NCBI GenBank assembly: GCA_964017045.1
Contig: OZ024807.1
Location: forward strand, 17,039,941 to 17,103,940
Direction: 5' to 3'
Length of the DNA stretch: 64,000 bases
Source: Omphiscola glabra
Lineage: Eukaryota > Mollusca > Gastropoda > Lymnaeidae
The translations under genes were made by a program, and so were the position numbers. Below, one piece after another: positions 58,591 through 64,000 of the stretch (the stretch's first letter is position 1; every line of letters begins with the position of its first letter). The notes beneath the pieces were generated by a model. The model did no database searches, had not been told where the DNA came from, and was given only the letters and a program-made list of their open reading frames with translations.

Positions 58591-58703
58591 GTCTTAACGT
58601 TCGCACGGATGATGATGTATTGATGTCCTAACGTTAACACGGCTGATGATGTATAGATGTCCTAACGTTAACACGGCTGATGATGTATTGATGTTATAGC
58701 GTT
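58591..58703. repeat. 33-bp tandem repeat, 3 copies
   Basis: CTAACGTTAACACGGCTGAT followed by GATGTATTGATGT. Same family as the array at 59481-59795. Confidence 0.92.
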
Positions 58704-58778
58704 AAATATTTCATTAAACACAAGTAACAAGCTTTAGTCCGGAGTTTCGCCACGGTTTGCTTGTTATTACTGGCCTGT

Positions 58779-59020
58779 TTTCCCTGGCCCGTCTCCCCAT
58801 CGTCTTCCCTGGCCCGTCTTCCCTGGTCTGTCTTCCCTGGCCTATCTTTCCAGGCCCGTCCTCCCTGGCCCGTCTTCCCTGGCCTGTCTTCCCTGGCCTG
58901 TCTTCCCTGGTCTGTCTTCCCTGGCCTGTCTTCCCTGGCCCGTCTTCCCTGGTCTGTCTTCCCTGACCTATCTTCCCTGGCCCGTCTTCCGTGGTCTGTC
59001 TTCCCTGGCCTGTCTTCAGT
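58779..59020. repeat. 15-bp minisatellite, about 16 copies
   Basis: GTCTTCCCTGGCCTG with CCCG, TCTG and TATC variants. The period divisible by three leaves several frames open. Confidence 0.95.
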
Positions 59021-59480
59021 GGCCAACCGTCCCAAGAGAGTTGTACCCAAATGCTCACAAGTTATGAGAACTCCTTACAACATACTATAGTGAAGATGTA
59101 TAGGTGTCAGAAACTATAAGAACTCCCTACAACGCACTATAGTGAAGAGGTATAGGTGTCAGAAAACAACCAACAACCAAACTACCGTGTCCGTGATTTC
59201 AACAACACTACAACACAAACTTAAATCTGCATTTAAAGTCATTATCGAGGATCTCCCTGTCATGCTCTAGGACACTAGGTCAAGCTGACCTACAAATCAG
59301 TACAAATGCGCCCCCCCCCCAAAACCCTTTCCCGTTACATTTCGACCCAACAGCGAGGTCGGGCAGGCAGTGGATCTGACCGAGTTTTTAACCGTTAAAT
59401 ATCGCGGATGCTCCTTATTTTGTCATTTCTAATCTCTGTTTATTTGGACCATGGCAACTCATTGTCCCATCAAACGTCAG
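59021..59480. other. Non-coding spacer with a local duplication
   Basis: Two copies of CACTATAGTGAAGA(T/G)G TATAGGTGTCAGAAA occur at about 59083 and 59141. A C-run lies near 59312. No gene is recognised. Confidence 0.45.
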
Positions 59481-59795
59481 CTTAACGTTAACACAGATGT
59501 ATTGATGTCATAAAGTTAACACGGCTGATGATGCATTGATGACACAACGTTCACACGGCTGTTGACGTATCGATGTCGTAACGTTAACACGGCTGATGGC
59601 GTATTGATGTCGTGACGTTAACACGGCTGATGGCGTATCGATGTCGTAACGTTAACACGGCTGATGGCGTATTGATGTCGTGACGTTAACACGGCTGATG
59701 GCGTATTGATGTCATAAAGTTAACACGGCTGATGACGTATTGATGTCATAAAGTGACACGGCCGATGACGTATTGATGTCATAAGGTTAACACGA
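59481..59795. repeat. 33-bp minisatellite, about 9 copies
   Basis: GTTAACACGGCTGATGGCGT followed by ATTGATGTCGTAAC-type sequence. Variants include ATAAAG and GTGACG. Confidence 0.95.
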
Positions 59796-60460
59796 CGGAA
59801 CGTTCAGGTAAGGGCAGCCAACTGTGAATGGGTCGGTATCAATGACACGCCGTAGAATTGGGTCCCCCATTGCTGATAAGGGTTTTGCAGGCAACTTATC
59901 ATGCAGCTCTCTATAGAGGCGGCTTATCATACAACTCTCTATACAGGCCGTGACACAAACCTTGTGTAACATTATCCTAGACGGACTGCAGGTCTTATTC
60001 GGCGCTTTAGAATATAAATATATATATATATATATATGGATACAAAGGTTCTTAAACTGATTTTGGAGAAACATTTTTTTTTTAATGAGTTCGTGGGGAA
60101 GGGTGGGGGAATTGGGCGTAGGGATTTCTATGTGGTTTTGACAGTCCGCGTTGAATGCAAGGCTGGTATCCAACAATTACTTTTCTTAAAACGACCACAA
60201 TGTTATATCTATAACTATGCCCACAACATCTATAACCATGACCACAACATCTGTATAACAATGACATGTACGGCCGAAGGAAAACTAACAATTTCAAGAA
60301 ATCCTTTATAGTAAAGTAAAATTGTTACCATCTTTGAACTTTATAAAAGGCCCTTAGAGACTTGATAAGTAAGCAACCGAGTGTGGATATAAATACAGAC
60401 GCAAAGATTCATTTTTGAAACATGGAATTTAAGGTCTGTGAGAGTAGGTCTCAATGTGCT
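59796..60460. other. Non-coding stretch with a TATA-like site
   Basis: TA microsatellite at about 60016-60037. TTTATAAAAGGCCC (TATAAAAG at 60342-60349) is a good TATA-box match without other support. No exon is recognised. Confidence 0.4.
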
Positions 60461-61695
60461 TAACTCATTTAACACTGTAACTCATTTAACACTGTAACTT
60501 AGATAACACCTTAACTCATTTAACACTAACTCATGTAACACTTTAACTCATTTAACACTGTAACTCATTTAACACTATAACTCTTTTAGCACTCTAACTC
60601 ATTTAACACTCTAACTCATTTAACACTCTAACTCATTTAACACCGTAACTTAGATACCATTTTAACTCATTTAACACTGTAAATCATATAACACTTTAAC
60701 TCGTTTAACATTAACTCACTTAACACTTTAACTCATTTAACACTTTAACTCATTTAGCACTCTAACTCATTTAACACTGTAACTCATATAACACTTTAAC
60801 TCGTTTAACATTAACTCACTTAACACTTTAACTCATTTAACACTTTAATTCATTTAGCACTCTAACTCATTTAACACTGTAACTCATATAACACTTTAAC
60901 TCGTTTAACATTAACTCACTTAACACTTTAACTCATTTAACACTTTAACTCATTTAGCACTCTAACTCATTTAACACTGTAACTCATATAACACTTTAAC
61001 TCGTTTAACATTAACTCACTTAACACTTTAACTCATTTAACACTTTAACTCATTTAGCACTCTAACTCATTTAACACTCTAACTCATTTAACACCGTAAC
61101 TTAGATACCATTTTAACTCATTTAACACTGTAACTCATATAACACTTTAACTCGTTTAAAATTAACTCACTTAACACTTTAACTCATTTAACACTTTAAC
61201 TCATTTAGCACTCTAACTCATTTAACACTGTAACTCATATAACACTTTAACTCGTTTAACATTAACTCACTTAACACTTTAACTCATTTAACACTTTAAT
61301 TCATTTAGCACTCTAACTCATTTAACACTGTAACTCATTTAACACTTTAACTCGTTTAACATTAACTCACTTAACACTTTAACTCATTTAACACTTTAAC
61401 TCATTTAGCACTCTAACTCATTTAACACTGTAACTCATATAACACTTTAACTCGTTTAACATTAACTCACTTAACACTTTAACTCATTTAACACTTTAAC
61501 TCATTTAGCACTCTAACTCATTTAACACTGTAACTCATATAACACTTTAACTCGTTTAACATTAACTCACTTAACACTTTAACTCATTTAACACTTTAAC
61601 TCATTTAGCACTCTAACTCATTTAACACTGTAACTCATATAACACTTTAACTCGTTTAACATTAACTCACTTAACACTTTAACTCATTTAACACT
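60461..61695. repeat. 17-bp minisatellite with 100-bp higher-order period
   Basis: The basic unit TAACTCATTTAACACTT is repeated about 74 times. The variant TAGCACTC recurs at 60755, 60855, 60955 and 61055, and again at 61205, 61305, 61405, 61505 and 61605, showing a six-unit, 100-bp higher-order repeat. Confidence 0.98.
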
Positions 61696-61798
61696 ATCTT
61701 CAATTTGTTAACATTAATGAGAGGAGAAAAAACAACAACTGTACAAACAAGTCGAACCACACAAATATAGAATGACAAATAACATTTCCCTAGTAAAG

Positions 61799-62027
61799 TG
61801 TGTATGGCTGTATGTATGGCTGTATGTACGGCTGTGTGTATGGCTGTATGTATGGCTGTATGTATGGCTGTATGTATGGCTGTGTGTATGGCTGTGTGTA
61901 TGGCTGTATGTATGGCTGTATGTATGGCTGTATGTATGGCTGTGTGTATGGCTGTATGTATGGCTGTATGTATGGCTGTATGTATGGCTGTATGTATGGC
62001 TGTATATATGGCCGTATATATGGCTGT
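61799..62027. repeat. 12-bp minisatellite, about 19 copies
   Basis: TATGGCTGTATG with TGTGTG and TATATG variants. Period 12 leaves all plus frames open. Confidence 0.97.
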
Positions 62028-63345
62028 AACGCTGTTTTCAATAGGCGCGCAAAATAAAACTTAACAGAAGTTAGCACTAATTGAGATTCCCTTGAATGTA
62101 TGTTTTCGTAAGTAACTTTAGTAGATGGGAAGTTCAGGCATTGCCGTCGCCATTGTTTGGTGGGTTACTATATAGTAGTAAAATAATGGCATCTGTCAGT
62201 TTTCTGTTTGTAATATTTAATGCTTCCATCGCTAAATCGCAAAATTATTTTTTAAAAATAAAACAATGTTCATTATGTGACGCACGGCGATAAAATTTGT
62301 TTCAACAAAACAAAAACAAAAAAAACCAACAAAACATATCGAACTGATGTATTACTTAGTAAAATTTTTTTTTTTAATGAAACTACGACCATATTTGAAT
62401 AATATCACAAAAGCGTATGTTTTTATCGGAACGTTTACACGCGCATATGGATGCATAACCCTGGAGCACTACTTCCAAACTCTCTGAAATGCTAATTAGC
62501 ACTCTCCCATATTTTGACCTGCTCTTTTTTGTTGTTGTACAGTGCAGATTGCGTGCATCTACTACTTCCTTTCATCGCATTCACATCCCTAAACTGACGA
62601 CTTGACTCGACAATACAAACTATGTTGTTACACTCGTGTGTTTGGTAACCACCTTTTCTCCACTATACTGTTATCCCGCTAAGCAAATAACAAGTAAGCC
62701 CAACATATGCCCATAACGTACCGTAATGTGTAATTCCACCGATGGTCTTTTCATACTTGCCCTTCACGCATTTAGCACATATTCCAAAAATCCATTGGGC
62801 ACCACTATAAAGGTCCCCCGTTCACGACTAGCTGCTGTGGTACGCTGCTAAGTCAATCCGTTTACCAATCTTATCCTTGGTGTGATATGAACGTTCAATT
62901 AATACTGCACCGTGTTCTGTGACACCGCTGCTTTTAACAGAACGTCTGTAACAGTCTTAGACCCCCACCCCTCCCTTCCCCCCCCCCCCACCCTCTCTCA
63001 GTTCCCCCTTCCCTCTCTGTCTTTTTTTAACTGTAAAATTTTGACATGCATCGTGAATCATTGGATCTTTGGCGATCCGTAAAAACCGGTACCGCGGAAA
63101 TAGGGTGGGGGTGATGGGGGTAAGAAAGGGGGTGGGGGAATTGTTGATCAATGTCATCCGACTCCGGATTCAATACAGAAGATAAAGTATCGGGAAAGTT
63201 TGGCGCCGTTCTCATTTGTTTTATCAGTGCAATGAATATAACGGTTTTCTTTTACTTCTGAACTGGACTAGGGAATGTTTTACGATTATTAGCCAGGTCA
63301 ACCTTATATTTGTTTGTTTGTTGTTGTTTTTTTCCCCAAGTGTGG
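62028..63345. other. Non-coding unique stretch
   Basis: A C-run lies near 62980-62990. CACTATAAAGGTC near 62800 is a lone TATA-like string. No exon is recognised. Confidence 0.4.
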
Positions 63346-63560
63346 ATTATGGGTTAGTGTAAGAGGATATGCTGGATTGTAGTACCATATTATGGGTTAG
63401 TGTAAGAGGGTATTCTGTATTGTAGTATACCATATTATGGGTTTGTGCGAGAGGTATGCTGGATTGTAGTACCATATTATGGGTTAGTGTGAGAGGATAT
63501 GCTGGATTGTAGTACCATATTATGGGTTAGTGTGAGAGGGTACGCTGGATTGTAGTATCA
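63346..63560. repeat. 43-45 bp minisatellite, 5 copies
   Basis: ATTATGGGTTAGTGTAAGAG followed by GATATGCTGGATTGTAGTACC, with small length changes. Confidence 0.95.
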
Positions 63561-63640
63561 TTGGAATTGTGATTGGTGGAGTAGAACGTATTCGGTTTCA
63601 GCTTTATAACGAGGATTCTTCGACTGCAGATACCGTAGAG

Positions 63641-63829
63641 CAGTGCTACTAAAAGTGGTGGTCCGCGGACCGGTGCCGGTCCGTGTGCCATCATCCGCCG
63701 GTCCGCAGAAGTTTTCAAGAAAACTCATTTCGCTACCACGTCAGTACGAGAAAAATAGTGCACCGGTCCCTGGTGCAATGGAAAAAAATTCCTGCCGGTC
63801 CGCCATACAAAAAAGTTTGAGAAGCACTG
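63641..63829. mobile_element. hAT-type MITE with perfect 8-bp TSD
   Basis: The left end is CAGTGCTACTAAAAGTGG and the right end reads CAAAAAAGTTTGAGAAGCAC then TG, giving imperfect inverted termini beginning CAGTGCT. CCGTAGAG flanks it exactly on both sides (63633-63640 and 63830-63837). The interior is rich in CCGGTCCG-type strings and non-coding. It is a family different from the SPIN-like copies. Confidence 0.85.
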
Positions 63830-63837
63830 CCGTAGAG

Positions 63838-64000
63838 TCTCTTAGTCGGAGATTCTCAAACGCCATGGACGCAATAGCAATGACCATTCTTTCTCAACAT
63901 TTAGCATGAGAATGTCGGTAGAAATTGATGCAACTTTCACAACACCATTTTTTTTTTTTTTTTAAAAGATCCACGTAGTAAGTTTGTGATTGTTGTATTA
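63838..64000. other. Non-coding window end
   Basis: Unique sequence with a T-run near 63949-63963. Confidence 0.4.

Overview
This window looks like eukaryotic, probably molluscan (perhaps gastropod), intronic or intergenic DNA. It has no operons, no dense coding and no ribosomal or confident tRNA genes. About a third, judged by eye, is tandem arrays with units of 12 to 74 bp. Very long C/G homopolymers are scattered throughout, and there are short non-autonomous DNA transposons and degraded retroelement ends. The taxonomic guess rests on overall texture and on copies of a hAT family that resembles SPIN/OposCharlie. That family is known for horizontal transfer among tetrapods, a triatomine bug and a pond snail. 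It is an inference, not a proof.

Coding signal is sparse. The best case is on the minus strand: an exon at 50611-50743 with a good acceptor and a GTAAGT donor, and a His/Gln-rich exon at 3752-4237 that also ends in GTAAGT. Their phases match, so they may belong to one large gene whose roughly 46 kb intron holds most of the repeats described here. The protein family is not recognised. Weaker minus-strand candidates are an exon with scramblase-like spacing at 19866-20022 and a short exon at 35484-35604. A possible plus-strand exon lies at 43078-43176.

Layout. 0-7.9 kb: LINE remnant, small arrays, His-rich exon, and a CCAAT/GC-box/TATA island near 7.5 kb. 8-11 kb: a 43-bp satellite with about 71 copies. 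11-16.5 kb: LINE tail and two minisatellites built from retroelement ends. 16.8-18.9 kb: purine-rich array. 19-30 kb: many small arrays, one SPIN-like element with a perfect 8-bp target duplication, and a 32-bp array carrying about 30 CCAAT boxes. 30-36 kb: a housekeeping-promoter-like cluster at 32.3 kb and two large arrays. 36-43 kb: SINE-like element, a 2.2 kb 19-bp array, a truncated SPIN-like copy and a TCF-motif array. 43-52 kb: SPIN-like copy, palindromic regulatory candidates at 47.07 and 51.2 kb, and the 50.6 kb exon. 52-64 kb: 54-bp array, another SPIN-like copy, a 17-bp array with a 100-bp higher-order period, and a second hAT family with a perfect 8-bp target duplication.

No multi-gene system is visible. 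The points most worth following up are the phase-matched split gene, the SPIN-like copies (with G-runs apparently expanded after insertion), the minisatellites born from LINE and SINE ends, and the arrays that multiply transcription-factor motifs.
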